A stretch of DNA of 64,000 nucleotides. Origin: Zantedeschia hybrid cultivar (lineage: Eukaryota > Streptophyta > Magnoliopsida > Alismatales > Araceae). The DNA lies in NCBI GenBank assembly GCA_030544215.1, contig JARZZO010000003.1:47474045-47538044 (forward strand), read 5' to 3'. Shown piece after piece: positions 32,259-44,564 of this stretch. The notes under the pieces were generated by a model that saw only the letters and a list, made by a program, of their open reading frames with translations, was not told the DNA's origin and made no database searches. Position numbers and translations under genes: made by a program. How positions within the stretch are numbered: position 1 is the first letter of the stretch; every line of letters begins with the position of its first letter.

Positions 32259-35200
32259 TAGGGATGTTCACTGTTTGATTTGGTTTGGTTTGAAGGAGAA
32301 ATTTTAGAAACCAAACCGAAATACTTGAACAAATTGAACCAAACCAAACCGCAAGCCCTCCAAACTGAACTAAACCGAACTGCACAAGTTCGGTTTGGTT
32401 CGGTTTGGTTTGCAGTTTGGGCCTCTTTATAGGCTGGCCCGTTAACGGGGATGGACATAGGCTAGTCTAATTGGTTTTCAAATAAATAAATTGCTATGAC
32501 CCTCTTTCAATACACCTATTTTTTGTTAATTCACATTTTATCTATAAATCAAGCCCATCTTTTGTTCCGAAAGTGGTATACAAATTATAAAATAAGATTT
32601 CAAAGATGTTCAACCATTTTTACCCTATCTAACATATAAAACCACTAATTCCCCAATACAACAATTACATGGTAAACCGTATGTAAAATAAATGTTTGAG
32701 ATTTTGTTGAAATTACAAACTAGAAATACATTATGATTTACTAAAACTCCCAATATATATGAAAAATTACATTAGAATTGGGCTAGACAACTTGAAAATT
32801 TGAAGCAACTTATGGAGTCATGGCGGCTACAAATAGATTATTTTATATCATGAGCATAAAGTTTCACCTACATAATTATAGTAAACCAATGGACAAGTAG
32901 CATATAGAAATAAAAAATCCTATCAAAGTGGGAACATCCTTCAACCATATAGTTTAACATTCATATGTCAAAGTGGGAAGATCAAAACCAATCCTTACTT
33001 CACCCTAGTTACATAACATATGTAAATAATCAAAGTAAAACCACATACATATGAAGAATCACATTCTCAAAAATTGACAAAGTGAAAGAGTAGAAGATCA
33101 ACCTAACATCACATTCTCAATAATTGAAACCTGTTGCATGTTGAATTATCAACATCCTTATAATATTATAACTCTATAGAAAGAAAGATATATAATTCAA
33201 ACTATAAAAAGTAAAATCCGTACACAACATATAATAAGTAAATGTTTTGTCCATCCATCACTTAAAGTAAAATTGCATGTTCATAAAAACAAGATTGTCA
33301 TGATCACAAGTGCAATGCATCCAAAATTCAATAAGTGGATTTGGAATCCATCTCTTAGAGGAAGATCAACAAGTCATCATCACAAATCTCTCTCCTTGCA
33401 ACATGTTCAAACCTGCTCACAAAAAATATAAAAACTAAGTCAATATACTAATCCAACTTACCATACAAGTCCAGTATGTTGAAAATGATTACCAAATCAA
33501 TACATTGATCCAACTTACCTAAAAAGAGCATCATAATAAATCATTAAACATCAATCACATTAGGAGCCAATACAATAGCTGAAAGATCTGAAGAAAAAAA
33601 AACATAAGTTAACAATCAATAAAAAATGGCATCATACTTGATAGGCAATAAAAATTGAAAGATCAATGTTACCTTTGTCTAATTGCTCAATCTCACCTAA
33701 CTTCTCTTCAACATCTAGTGGAGTTGATGATGCCCGTAGCCAATCTTGAGAACAAATGAGTGCTTCTACTATCTTAGGAGATAAAGAACTCCTAAATGGA
33801 TCAAGAACACTCCCTCCAATACTAAATGCAAATTCTGATGCCACAGTGGAAATAGGGATAGCCAACACATCACGTGCCACTTGTAAGAGAATAGGAAACC
33901 GTCCACAGTTAATTTCCCACCAACTCAAAATATCAAATGAATCTACATCCTCTTATGTATCTTCATCCAAGTACTTATCCAACTCTGTTTTTGCATCTCC
34001 ACTATCCTTTTCTGCTTTATGTTGTTTGAAACGAGATTTCAAGATTGATCTCATTTTTTGCATTAATTGTTCTGAATCTTGCACACTTGAACTTGAACTT
34101 GAAGTTCCACCTTCGACTTTCTCACTTGATCTTTATTGACCACTTGAAAGTGTGTTAAAATTCTTATACTCATCAAACAAAGAGAAAATTGCTATTTTTA
34201 TCCTTTTCTTTATCATTTCAGCCTTGTCACCTTCATACATTTGAGAAATTCCAAATTCCACATATTCAATTTTATATCAAGGATTAGGTACCACAGCAAG
34301 AAATATCATAACGTTGAGCTTCTCTAGATTTTCCCAATATTTGTTGCACTTTTGTTTCATTTTAAAAGCCATGTCACTAAACTCATGACTATCACTTACA
34401 CAGGACTCTTTCAAAAGACAATCAACATTGCTAATCTCATAAAAATATGTATTAGAAGTGACATACAATCTTCCTGAAATCCTCAAAGTAAGGTCATAAA
34501 AACTCTATAACAATTGAGTCAAATCCCTTACTTTATCCCAATCTCCATCTCTTGGCTTTCCTAAACTATCTCCTTCGGAAAGTTCACTTGCAAAGAAAGG
34601 ATCATGTTCTTCAAATCTCTCAAAGGCTCTTTGAAATTTTTGAGCTGTATTTAGCATGAGATAAGTGGAATTCCATCTAATAGAAACATCCAGACATAAC
34701 AAGTCCTTGCTTTGTATTTTTCCTCTTCAACACAAGCTTTGAATTTTTGTAAACGAGAGGGAGATTGCCTTACATATCTTACAGCATTGCGTACATGAGC
34801 AACTGAATCATTTTCTAATTTCAAACCATCATTGACAACGAAGTTCATGTTATGTGCCACACATCTTACATGAAGATATTCACCTTTCAAGACACAACCA
34901 TCCCAATTATTAATTCTCCTCTTCAAATATCCAATAGCAACATCATTAGAAGATGCATTGTCCACAGTAATTGTCATAACTTTCTCAACACCCCAACTAT
35001 TTAGGCATTTTTCAATTGCTAAATGGATATTTTTTGCATCTCATGTTCAAGTGTGGTCTAAGTGTACTAGTGCCACAGGTTCTAGGATCACAATTATAAA
35101 TGAGTCCACAATAATTACACTTACACCATTCTTGTCCATTTTAATCCTTCTTAAGTTTGGAAAAATGATCCCATACATCTGCTATTTTCTTCATAATTTT

Positions 35201-35852
35201 TCACTTTAAGATCAGCCTTGAAGAAGACGTACCGGCTGCATTCCTTTGAGTTGTGTTAGGCTAAGAACTTGTAGTTTCAGTTGCAAGTGGGGTATCACCG
35301 GTTTGCGACATATAAACAAATACATGAACAAAAATATAAATAATCATGATATAAACAAAACTAACATTCAAAAGATAAGTATTAAAGATATTTCTCACAT
35401 TAATAGATTCACTTGTCGTTGTCGTTTTTTACAATATTCAATGTAAGAAAGCATTGCAGATTAACCTGAAAAAAATAATTCTTGCATCATTTCAGTATGC
35501 AAAATAGTTACTGAAAATTAAGATTTTAATTTTTAAAGAACATGACTACAAATTTCTTGTTCATCCTCTCTAGTCCAATGTCTTTGATTGCTTATGTGGA
35601 TCAGAATTGTTGTTCAACATAGATCCATTTAGAAGATGCCTCGGGGAGGGAGGGGGTGTTGTGGGCACGTACAATCACCAAAGAGGGAGAGGGGGTGTGG
35701 GGTGTGTCATGTATGTGTGTGTGAGCCAACCCATGTTAATCTGATGTTTGAAGACGAGGAAGGACGATGCTGATGCTGCATGCTAAAAGTGGGCTGGTTT
35801 TTCTGGCTTAAAAGTGGGGGCACCAACCACCAAGTAATAAATAGCTAGGGGG
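32259..35852 (-). mobile_element. hAT DNA transposon, right end not seen
   Basis: Left end reads TAGGGATGTTCA at 32259, a typical hAT terminal start, with GGTTTGGTTTGG subterminal repeats (32278-32420). The 8 bp before it (AGCAGAAT) would be the target duplication. Inside, on minus, are pieces of a BED-finger hAT transposase. On the right it meets the LTR of copia 2 at 35853 without a matching terminus, so copia 2 appears to have inserted into it; the rest would lie outside the window. Confidence 0.7.
33632..35312 (-). pseudogene. hAT transposase (RICESLEEPER-like), broken
   Basis: From the ATG near 35312 (MSQTGDTPLATETTSS, stop) a BED finger follows at about 35200-35040 (VWDHFSKL, CKCNYCG, LRPHL). 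Then VMTITVDNASSND and LHVRCVAHNMNFVV (34977-34850) are the RNase H-like catalytic region, and 33928-33632 reads PISTVASEFAFSIGG, the hAT dimerization domain. The usual segment between the finger and TVDNAS is missing, so there is an internal deletion. Several stops and frameshifts split the rest. Confidence 0.85.
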
Positions 35853-37359
35853 TGTTGGGTTCTCGTGTTTCTCCGGATCGCAAAAACGCAGTGAAAAATA
35901 AAGATTAAAACCTACGATCTATTCCCATTTCGAATAACTAAAACCGATAATCGGATTATCGATTCTTACTGTGCACGGATTTGAATCTGCGGCCGATCGA
36001 TTCCGTCGGTGTGACACCGCAAGCCGCGCAAGTGCCTAGCTTCTAGCGGAGTCCACGCAATCCTCCTCGCGGTGGATATCCTCACGTTCCTCATTCTTTG
36101 CAGCCCACGAACCCTCGGCCAATCGCCACAACTATCGCCGCATTGAGCGGACGATTTCCCGTCAAACGGGAGTCGAAGAAGCGGCAGAGCATATCCGGGG
36201 ATCCGGGTTCATCTGGGGTGCCAGAGAGACAGAGGAAGAGAGGAGGGGTGGCTAGGGTTAGTAGTAGCATGGCCTGCTCGGTCTGTTCACTATATTTTAT
36301 ATTAACCGTGCGATTTTTCCTAAAAACCCCCGGTTTATATAAAACCCACTTATTTATCTATCGCCTTGAGAATCATTTGCGTCTGACCCTCTAGGCCCAA
36401 TAACCAGTCTGGTTAATAGCCCAATAAGCCCAATGACTCTTCACTGGCCTGATTAATCAATTAATAACTCATATTAATTAATTAATCAATCGAATCAATG
36501 TCGCACATCAAATTCGATCGGGCCTCCGATCACGTTGGGTGCCAATCAACACCGCGTGAACCCGGAAGGTATCGGGGTTAAGTAACCCACGCTTGGAACC
36601 TTTCCGCCGACAGTTACCACGTAGATATAGTCCTTCATTCGTACAATGCTCTTGAGTCAACTCAGGGTATGGTGTAATGTCAAACCCTAACCAGTCGACT
36701 CACTTGGATCGAATGCTGCCGAATAATATTAGAAAACTCTTTTCCCGATATTATCGTCCACCCTGGCCAGGGATTTCTGTGCATCTTTCCGAGAACATTC
36801 TCTCTCTAAGTACCAAGAGCGAATGATTCCTTATTGACACTCAATTCCCTTCGACGGTATTCTACTGTACCCAATCCTTGACTGTTTAGAATCCCGTGGT
36901 TAGAGATTCATAAACCAAGGTCAAAGCACAGAAGTCCACCGACAATACAATCAAGCTGGTTGACAGTGAGGTACAATACCATACAGCGATTCAGTCGGAT
37001 CAGTTCAGTGAACTCATTATCTAATGAGCACCTACAGATTCGCCTTAGTGTCTCCACACAAGTGACTATGAGATCAGCCACCCTCATCTTATGAGTGGGA
37101 GTAATTTGTACTAGTCTAACTAGATATCCGATGTCCTTCTCGGATATCTTCCGATTAGGAACTATTAAAAATATGTGTGTTTAAGTGATCAGTCTCACTA
37201 GTATGATCTCATCACAATCTGATCACTATCGCACATATTCATAGACTTCATTATGAGATGATAACAATACGAATTTGCACATAATGAATAATGCCATTAT
37301 ATTAATAAATGAACGAGATTACAGTATCATATTGGTTTGTAGGCCACCTAAGACTAACA
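35853..37359 (-). repeat. 3' LTR of copia 2
   Basis: Reads TGTTGGGTTCTC to GACTAACA on plus; the reverse of 28862-30399, with the same TATA box (near 36300) and the same GAATCAAT blocks. A deletion of about 30 bp near 36945 distinguishes it. Confidence 0.9.
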
Positions 37360-37389
37360 ATCTCCCACTTAGACTAAAGCCAATCACCT

Positions 37390-40000
37390 TTAGGTACTAA
37401 ACCTACAGACTCTAGGTGATGCTCAAACACATTTTGAGCCAATGGCTTTGTCAGTGGATCTGCTACATTGTCGACAGATGAAACTCTTTCCACCACTACA
37501 TCGATCTCTCTGCTTAGATGATGGCGCCTCATAATATGCTTCAATTTCTGATAAGACCCCGACTCTTTCGTTTGTACAATGGCTCCATTGTTGTCGCACT
37601 ACAGCGGAACATGTTCAGAGATATTGGGAACTACGTCGAGGTCGGTGATGAATTTCTTCAATCACACCGCTTCCCTGGCAGCTTCAGCTGCACCGATGTA
37701 CTCAGTTTCAGTCGTCGAATCTACAGTGGTTACTTGCTTAAAACTCTTCCAGCACACTGCGCCTCCGTTCAAAGTAAACACAAATCCAGATGTAGACTTC
37801 CTATCATCTGGATCTGACTGTAAATTCGAGTCAGTAAAGCCTCGCAGTTTCAAGTCATATCCTCCATAAACTAGAAATATATCCTTAGTTCTTCTTAAGT
37901 ACTTAAGGATATATTTCACCACCTTCCAGTGCTCTTCGTCTGGATCAGCCTGAAATCTACTCGTAACACTTAGAGCATATGCAACATCAGGCCATGTACA
38001 TAGCATGGCATACATGATAGATCCTATGGCAGAGGCAATAGGTACTCTATCTATGAATGCCCTCTCATCAGGAGTCTTAGGAGACAACTCCTTTGAGAGA
38101 TTAATTCCATGTCTCATCGGTATGAGACCTCTCTTGAAATTTTCCATGCCAAACCTTTTGACTATGGTTTCTATGTATAAGGATTGGGTCATTCCAAACA
38201 TCATCTTTGATCTATCTCTATAGATTCGTATTCCCAATACGTAGGATGCTTCTCCCAAATCCTTCATGGAGAAGTTTTTCAACAACAGATCTTTACTGAT
38301 GACATCATAGCTACGTCATTCCCAATGAGTAGTATGTCATCTACGTAAAGAACTAGGAAAGTAACTGTACTCTAACAGGCCTTCTTGTACATACAAAGTT
38401 CATCTTCATTCTTAATGAAGTCATAAGACTTAACAGCCTCGTCAAATCTTATGTTCCAGCTCCGGGAAGCTTGCTTCAGTCCATAAATGGACCTTTGAAG
38501 CTTACACACTTTATCTGGAGATTCCTTGGATGTGAAACCTTCTGATTGTATCATATACACCTCTTCCTCAAGGTTACCGTTGAGGAAGGCAGTCTTCACA
38601 TCCATCTGCCAGATCTCGTAATCGTAGTGTGCAGCTATGGCGAGTAGAACTCTGATCGACTTTATCATGGCAACTGGTGAGAAAGTATCGTCATAGTAAA
38701 TTCCTTGCCTTTGACGATATCCCTTTGCCACCAATCTTGCCTTATAAGTGTCGATTCTTCCATCAGCACCGATCTTTCTCTCAAAGATCCACTTGCACCC
38801 GATGGGTACAATACCCTCGGTCAAGTCCTCCAAGTTCCAAACTTGGTTGGTGTACATGGACTGGATTTCTGAGTTCATGGCTTCTCACCATTTCTCAGCT
38901 TCTGGGCCTTCTATGACCTCCTGGTAGGTTTTAGGATCATCATCCTCATTATATTCTACCTTAGACTCTCCTTCAGCGATATGTCCCACACATCGTTCGG
39001 GTAGTCTAGGTGCTCTACCAGATCTACGAGGCTCATCTGCGTGTACCTGAACAGATTCAGGAACTGATATCTCGTCCGATGATATTGCAGCTGTTTGGGG
39101 ATCTGGAACCTCTTCCAGTACTATTTTACTCTCACTATCCTCCTGGAGAAGGTATTCCTCTTCCAGGAAGACAGCTTTCCTGGCGACAAACACCTTTTGT
39201 TCACCATGATAGAAAAAATAGTATCCAAAGGTTTCCTTTTGATATCCCACAAATCTACATTTATCAATTCGTGATTCCAGCTTGTCTGGATCATGCCTCT
39301 TTACATGAGCAAGGCAACCCCAAACTTTAACATATTTAAATTTTGGTTTCCTGCCTTTCCATATCTCATATGGAGTAGAGGCCACAGACTTGTTGGGTAC
39401 TCTATTCAGTAGGTATGTTGTTGACCCTAGAGCATACCCCCAGAGGGACAGTGGTAATTCTGAAAAGCTCATCATGGATCGCATCATGTCCAATAAGGTG
39501 CGATTCCTCCTTTCTGATACACCATTCATCTGTAGTATATATGGAGGGGTTAGCTGAGAAAGGATACCATTATCCTTTAAGAATTGTGTGAAATTAGTAC
39601 TCAAGTATTCTCCTCCCCGATCTGATCGAAGAGTTTTAATACTCTTTCCTAACTGCTTCTCTACCTCACTCTTGAACTCCTTGAACTTTTCAAATGCTTC
39701 CGACTTGTAATTCATTAAGTACACATAGTCGAATCTTGAGAAGTGGTCGGTGAATGTGATGAAGTATGAGAAGCCACCTTTGGCTTGAGTGGACATGGGA
39801 GCACATACATCTGAATGTATTAATCCCAGAATGTCCTTAGCACGTTCTCCGTGTCTAGTAAATAGAGATTTTGCTATCTTTCCCATAAGGCAGGACTCAC
39901 ATGTCACAAACGATTCATAATCGAATGCATTCAAACATCCATGTTTGTGCAACTTTTGCAGCCTGCTTTCACCAGTATGTCCAAGTCTACAATACCACAT
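37390..40000 (-). pseudogene. Copia 2 integrase, reverse transcriptase and RNase H
   Basis: Minus strand. 40000-38885: integrase, WYCRLGHTGESR, CESCLMG finger, SDVCAPM, SDRGGEY, SERRNRT, all three catalytic residues kept. One in-frame stop joins it to 38878-38372: RT with GCKWIFERKIG, WQMDVKTAF and YGLKQASRSW. A frameshift follows, then YVDD at about 38320-38345 and 38285-37662 (GEASYVLGIRIY, CWKSFKQ). The RNase H end runs out of frame to about 37420. Best-kept copia pol in the window; still not functional. Confidence 0.88.
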
Positions 40001-40140
40001 GTAGTCTACAATGACATGGTCCTTTAATCAAGTTTTAACTCCCACTAATTTTTGATGGACTGTACAACCCTCAGTTATACAGAACAGGAGATGCCAACAG
40101 TCTCCTATTGGGGATCAGAATTTCAATGACTTGTTGTACA

Positions 40141-40447
40141 GCCTTTTGTATAGCACAACAAATTGTAATACAATCAAAGAGCACCCATCTCATGGGACTT
40201 GCAACTCCTTGCAATATTCGATCATATCTTCGGTCCCCAGAGATTTAATGGCCTTGTGCATAGCACAACAAGCCACTAATTCTGGTCTAAGCTAACCATC
40301 ATTACGAGACGAGCATAGATTTGCATGCAACCCTTGTGGATAGCACAACAAAGCTACATGGTTCCTCTACCCCGATCAAATAGGCATCTAATGTCATAGT
40401 CATAGTCTCTCCTCACAATTAGACAGGCCTTGTGGTAGCACAACAAA
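40141..40447. repeat. CTTGTGGATAGCACAACAA repeat, copia 2 leader
   Basis: Copies at about 40141-40162, 40251-40271, 40332-40352 and 40427-40447. The intact form contains TTGTG, a 5-nt loop GATAG and CACAA. Order and spacing (80-110 bp) match copia 1. Confidence 0.8.
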
Positions 40448-41336
40448 CCTGCCTAAAGTAATTCGAATCATATGACTATAATGATGATGGACCACGCGAT
40501 AAGTTCTTAACTACTCACGTTACGGCTTAGAGTTTAGACGAGGGTATTTAGATAACTTTTATCTTTGTCTCTCCTAGGTGATAGTATATAAATATATCGT
40601 ATATATCTAATAAATATTATACCTGCTTTGATTCAAAATCAAAATTAAAACAATGTGTCTCATACATGTCAAGTATGGTCATGGATAGCACAGTGGGTTT
40701 GACTGGAACCAAAAATCAAACGCACACAAAATCTAACATAACTATTACATTAGATCATTCTGCAAACACATAGGCGAAAGATCTCCTTCGTATCGCCTTC
40801 TTAATTGCAGCAGTGGATTGTCCTCGCTTCTTCCTCGGTTGCCTCAATCATATTATAATTAAATTCCAAATTTACATGTAAAATAGAAGAAGGCCTTATG
40901 GCGAGCACAAGAGAGAGGGAGGTAGAAGTACATCGGAGTATGAGAGAGAGAGAGAGGTACGCAGACCTCTATTTATTAACAATTAATAAATATTCATTCA
41001 ACCATACAACCACAATCCACACACATCATTCATCACATGAATAATTTAAATAATGTATATCCATGACCACGATATGTTTTAAACCATTCCACACATAATA
41101 AGTGCATCACATGGCTTAAACAAAAAAGAGTTTTCAAAATAAATAACTTTGGCTTTCAAAAAGCTAGGTTCCAATCAAAAATTGATATTTGAATTTCGAA
41201 AAACTCTTTTAATTTACTTAACATGCAATTAAACCAAATTTAAAAGCATAAAACACACATCACATGTGCACACACTCCAAATTAATAATTTTCAGATTAT
41301 TCTATGCAAATTAAAACATTTCTAGTAATTAAATAA

Positions 41337-41932
41337 TCTAACATTTAGATTAAACCATATTAATAATCTAACAATTAGACTATTAAAAATTAATAACTAA
41401 TCTAACTCTTAGACTAATCCATTAAAGTTAATTACTAATTTAACACTTAAAATAATAATTAACTCTAATTAATTATCAACTACTAATCTAACTCTTAGAT
41501 TAGTCAATTAATGTTAATCACTATTTTTAACATTTAAACTAATAATTAACACTAATTAATTAATAACTTACAATCTAACTCTTAGATTACTTAATTTAAA
41601 ATTAATAATTAACTTAACACTTAAATTAACAATTAACTCTAATTAACTTAAAGTGCTAATCTAACTTTTAGATTAGATAATTAATGTTAATCATTAATTT
41701 AACTCTTAAAGTAATAATTAACACTAATTAATCAATGATCACTAATTTAACACTTAAATTAGTCACTTGAATTAATTATTAATTTAACGCTTAAATTAAT
41801 AACTAACTTCTCATTAATTAACAATTAGAAGAATTAATAATTAATAATCTAACACTTAGACTAATAATATTAATCATTAATTTAACCCTTAAATTAGTTA
41901 AATTAAGACTAACTATTAATTTAATATTTAAA
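41337..41932. repeat. AT-rich mini-hairpin array, copia 2 leader
   Basis: About 15 perfect modules T(T/C)TAA, 3-nt loop, TTA(A/G)A, spaced mostly 25-60 nt. Examples: 41337-41349 (loop CAT), 41920-41932 (loop TAT), and several with loops CTC or CAC. Arms of the two kinds are interspersed. Strand-reversed copy of the array at 23756-24122 but with more units. Confidence 0.85.
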
Positions 41933-42109
41933 CTAACAATTAACACTTAATTAATTAACAACTAATTGTTAATTAGAAAATGATTCAAAATCATTAATGC
42001 CCAATTAGAATGAAATTGAATAATAAATCAGTATTCAAAACAAATTTTAAATTTAAGAATTAAAATCCAATTAACTTTCAACTAGGCTAATATGGTTTAA
42101 TTGGGGTTT

Positions 42110-42720
42110 AAGGGGTTTTAATTTGGGATTAAAGGGGTGAAGATGGCTCAGTCTAGTTGCTGAGCCAGGGCCCAGGGCTAAGACCAGCGCACCAGCTCCC
42201 TTGGCTGGCAAGGGCTCGGTCTAACCGGGCGGGCCCGGTCCAACCGGGCTCGGGCTGAGTGGCCCGCCTGGCTTACCCCTTTCCCTGCAACCCCAAAACC
42301 CTAACCCCTATGACATGTTGCAGGCGGCGGGTGGGGCTAGCATCGCCACCGCCGGCAAGCCCCCCGGCGCCGCCGGCCCCGACCGGCGACGCCCCCGGCA
42401 CCGGCATGCTCGCCGGAGAAGCCCTCGAAGGGGCAGTCAATCCCTCCTTCTTCTCCCCAAATGTTTGATTTTCTGGTTTCTTCAAACCTGTGGAGATGGA
42501 GGAACAAGATGCAAGCCGTACACTGCCGGGATGCCCACTCCGGCGTCATCAAGGATTACCAGTGATGACCGGTGACTTACCCAAGAGGATCCGAGGTCCT
42601 TGTCCGCCATCCCAACACTTGGGAGGCCCGTGCGAATCCGCCGAAAAAACCCACCGTTCTTCGTCCCACAAAGAACACAAAAACCCCAAAATAAAAGTCC
42701 GATTTTTGTAGAATATTAAT
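42110..42720. other. GC-rich block with short hairpins, copia 2 leader
   Basis: Contains GGCTCAG/CTGAGCC (42145-42151, 42160-42166; 8-nt loop), ACCGGGC/GCCCGGT (42224-42230, 42233-42239) and a run of GCC/GGC words at 42330-42420. In strong contrast to the AT-rich neighbour. Copia 1 has lost this part. Confidence 0.6.
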
Positions 42721-42839
42721 CAAATTAATGTGTGTTCATCGTATGAACACGGGTCGAGCAAACAATCGAATTGATGCATGGAATAAAATCATGAAAATAT
42801 CATTTCGGAGATCGAAACGGGATGAGAAACAGTGGAACC

Positions 42840-42853
42840 TGGCTCTGATACCA
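42840..42853 (-). promoter_or_regulatory. Primer binding site, initiator tRNA-Met type
   Basis: Minus strand TGGTATCAGAGCCA, one base from the LTR end. TGGTATCAGAGC is the standard plant copia primer site, complementary to initiator tRNA-Met. Confidence 0.9.
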
Positions 42854-42854
42854 C

Positions 42855-43269
42855 TATTGGGTTCTCGTGTTTCTCCGGATCGCAGAAACGCAGTGAAAAA
42901 TAAAGATTAAAACCTACGATCCATTCTCAATTCGAATAACTAAAACTGATAATCGGATTATCGATTCTTACCGTGCACGGACTCAAATCCGCAGCCAATC
43001 AGTTCCGTCGGTGTGACCCCGCAAGCCGCGCAAGTGCCCGGCCTCTAGTGGAGTCCACGCGATCCTCCTCGCGGTGGATATGCTCATGTTCCTTGTTCTT
43101 CGCAGCCCACGAAGCCTCCGCCGTTCGCCGCAACTATCGCCGCATCGCGCGGATGATTTCCCGTCAAACAGGAGTGGGAGAAGCGGTAGAGCAGATCCGG
43201 GGATCCGGGTTCGTCTGGAGTGCTAGAGAGAGAGAGGAAGAGAGGAGGGGGGCTAGGGTTAGCAACAGT
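42855..43269 (-). repeat. 5' LTR of copia 2, partial
   Basis: Matches the first 415 bp of 35853-37359. The terminal dinucleotide is TA on plus (TATTGGG) where others have TG. It breaks after GGTTAGCAACAG where the Tat2 LTR begins; the next bases expected (TTGGC) are missing here. Confidence 0.85.
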
Positions 43270-44564
43270 TGTAGGTGCTCAAATTAGGGTGTGATGTTCA
43301 TGAATTTCATGTTGTCTATATGAGTAATAAAACTGTTAAAAACTAAAGAAAACGTGATCGCCAGAAACTGTAAAGTTTCAAAGAAAGATTGATCGCTTAC
43401 CTTTTCAAATTCGGGAGATGTGGAGTCCTTGATTCCCTTCCTTTGGCCGGCCAAAGAAAGATAGCCCTTTTTGTTGATGTTCTTACTTTTGATCTCTTGA
43501 TGATCATTGCCTTTGATCCTCTTTCTTTCTTCTTCTTCGTACCTTGCAAAAGATTAAAAAAGAAAGAAAAATAATCTAATTAGAACTAGAGTAGTGTAGT
43601 ATCTATTCTAATAAGAAATTTAAACATGCAACTAAACTAATCTACTCACTTGATTGGTGTTCTTTAAACCCCTATAAGCATGTGGGTATAAAAATATGAG
43701 TGTGTGTGTGAACATGGAGTGATGATGATGATGGACTGTGAAAAACAATGAATAAACTATATGAAATTAATGAAAAACTAGAAAGGAATTAGGAAAAGGA
43801 GATGGTTGGTTGGCTCCTCCATAGCCTTTGTCTTCGAAAGCATCTAAGGATGAAGAGGATGAAGAAAAAGAAGCCTTGGATGAAGTTCTGCTTGCTATCC
43901 ACGTTTTTCTCCTCTAGAGCCTCAAAACACCTTACCTTGAGCTTCAAAATCACCAATGGCCAACCTTTTTTGAAGGTCTAATGGGTGTTGTATTTATAAG
44001 AATAGGTTTAGGGGTGTTTAGGACTTCAAAAGGACTCTCTCCCACAGTCAGACTTACCTTGGATGAGCATGGAGGAGTTAGCAACCTTCCCAACTTCGGA
44101 AACCGGATTATCTCGACCAAATCATATTTATCAGGAAATTCGCAAATCGCGTCGTCCAACCGGGATGCCATTTGGCTAATTAAAGCGGCCAAAATAGAAA
44201 CAAACTCCGAAAACGAAACCAAAATATATTAGGAAATCTAAATTGCATCTCCTAAGGGCGACGTGCTTTTAAATAATCTAGGAAATTAATTCGGATTAAA
44301 AATCAGAAACCCAGACGGATTAGGACTTAAATGGCATCTCCCATGGGCGATGCTATTCAGTTAAGTCTATCTAAATTTGAAAATTTAATTCTGAACTGAT
44401 TTCGACTAGGAATCTAAATGGCGTCGGCCACGAGCGACGCTAATTAACAAATTTCGATAAAAATCAATAAAAAATAATTAATGATTAAACATCAGACTAT
44501 TTTGGGACATTATAATTGTGACATGAAATTTACTCAATATGAGGTCAAAATTAGCGTGTCTACA
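43270..44564 (-). repeat. 3' LTR of Tat2
   Basis: TGTAGGTGCTC to GTGTCTACA on plus, 1295 bp. Distant relative of the LTR at 2014-3550: shared ends, GATCGCC and GGCCGGCCA words in the same order. Immediately right, CCAAGGTGGGGCAGC (minus) is the polypurine tract. Four GCGTCG-type modules are at 44144-44174, 44238-44274, 44327-44360 and 44413-44445. Confidence 0.8.
44144..44445. repeat. GCGTCG-type modules in the Tat2 LTR
   Basis: AAATCGCGTCG...ATGCCATTTGG, TAAATTGCAT...GACGTGCTTTTAA, TTAAATGGCATC...GATGCTATTCAG, TAAATGGCGTCGG...GCGACGCTAATTA. Arms are partly decayed; several keep paired changes (GGCATC facing GATGCT). Confidence 0.65.

Larger units (their letters stand above)
40030..42839 (-). 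other. Copia 2 leader
   Basis: 2.8 kb between primer site and integrase. In element order: GC-rich part (42720-42110), AT-rich mini-hairpin array (41932-41337), ordinary sequence, TTGTG/CACAA repeat (40447-40141), then the deletion junction. The proline- and alanine-rich ORFs at 42259-42575 are in the GC-rich part and show no domain. Confidence 0.7.
35853..43269 (-). mobile_element. Copia element 2 (family C), minus strand, 5' LTR cut
   Basis: 3' LTR 35853-37359 (1507 bp), polypurine tract 37360-37374, pol on minus, leader with the same two hairpin arrays as copia 1, primer site 42840-42853 and the first 415 bp of the 5' LTR (42855-43269). The rest of the 5' LTR is displaced by Tat2. Gag and protease are absent: leader text joins directly to the integrase start at about 40020. 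Confidence 0.9.

Noticed and set aside
42285..42310. Telomere-like words (AAACCCTAACCCC)
   Set aside because: One short imperfect occurrence; similar ACCCTA words lie in the family C LTRs. No array.
42259..42575. Ala/Pro/Gly-rich ORFs on both strands
   Set aside because: High GC gives open frames in several phases; located in a copia leader.
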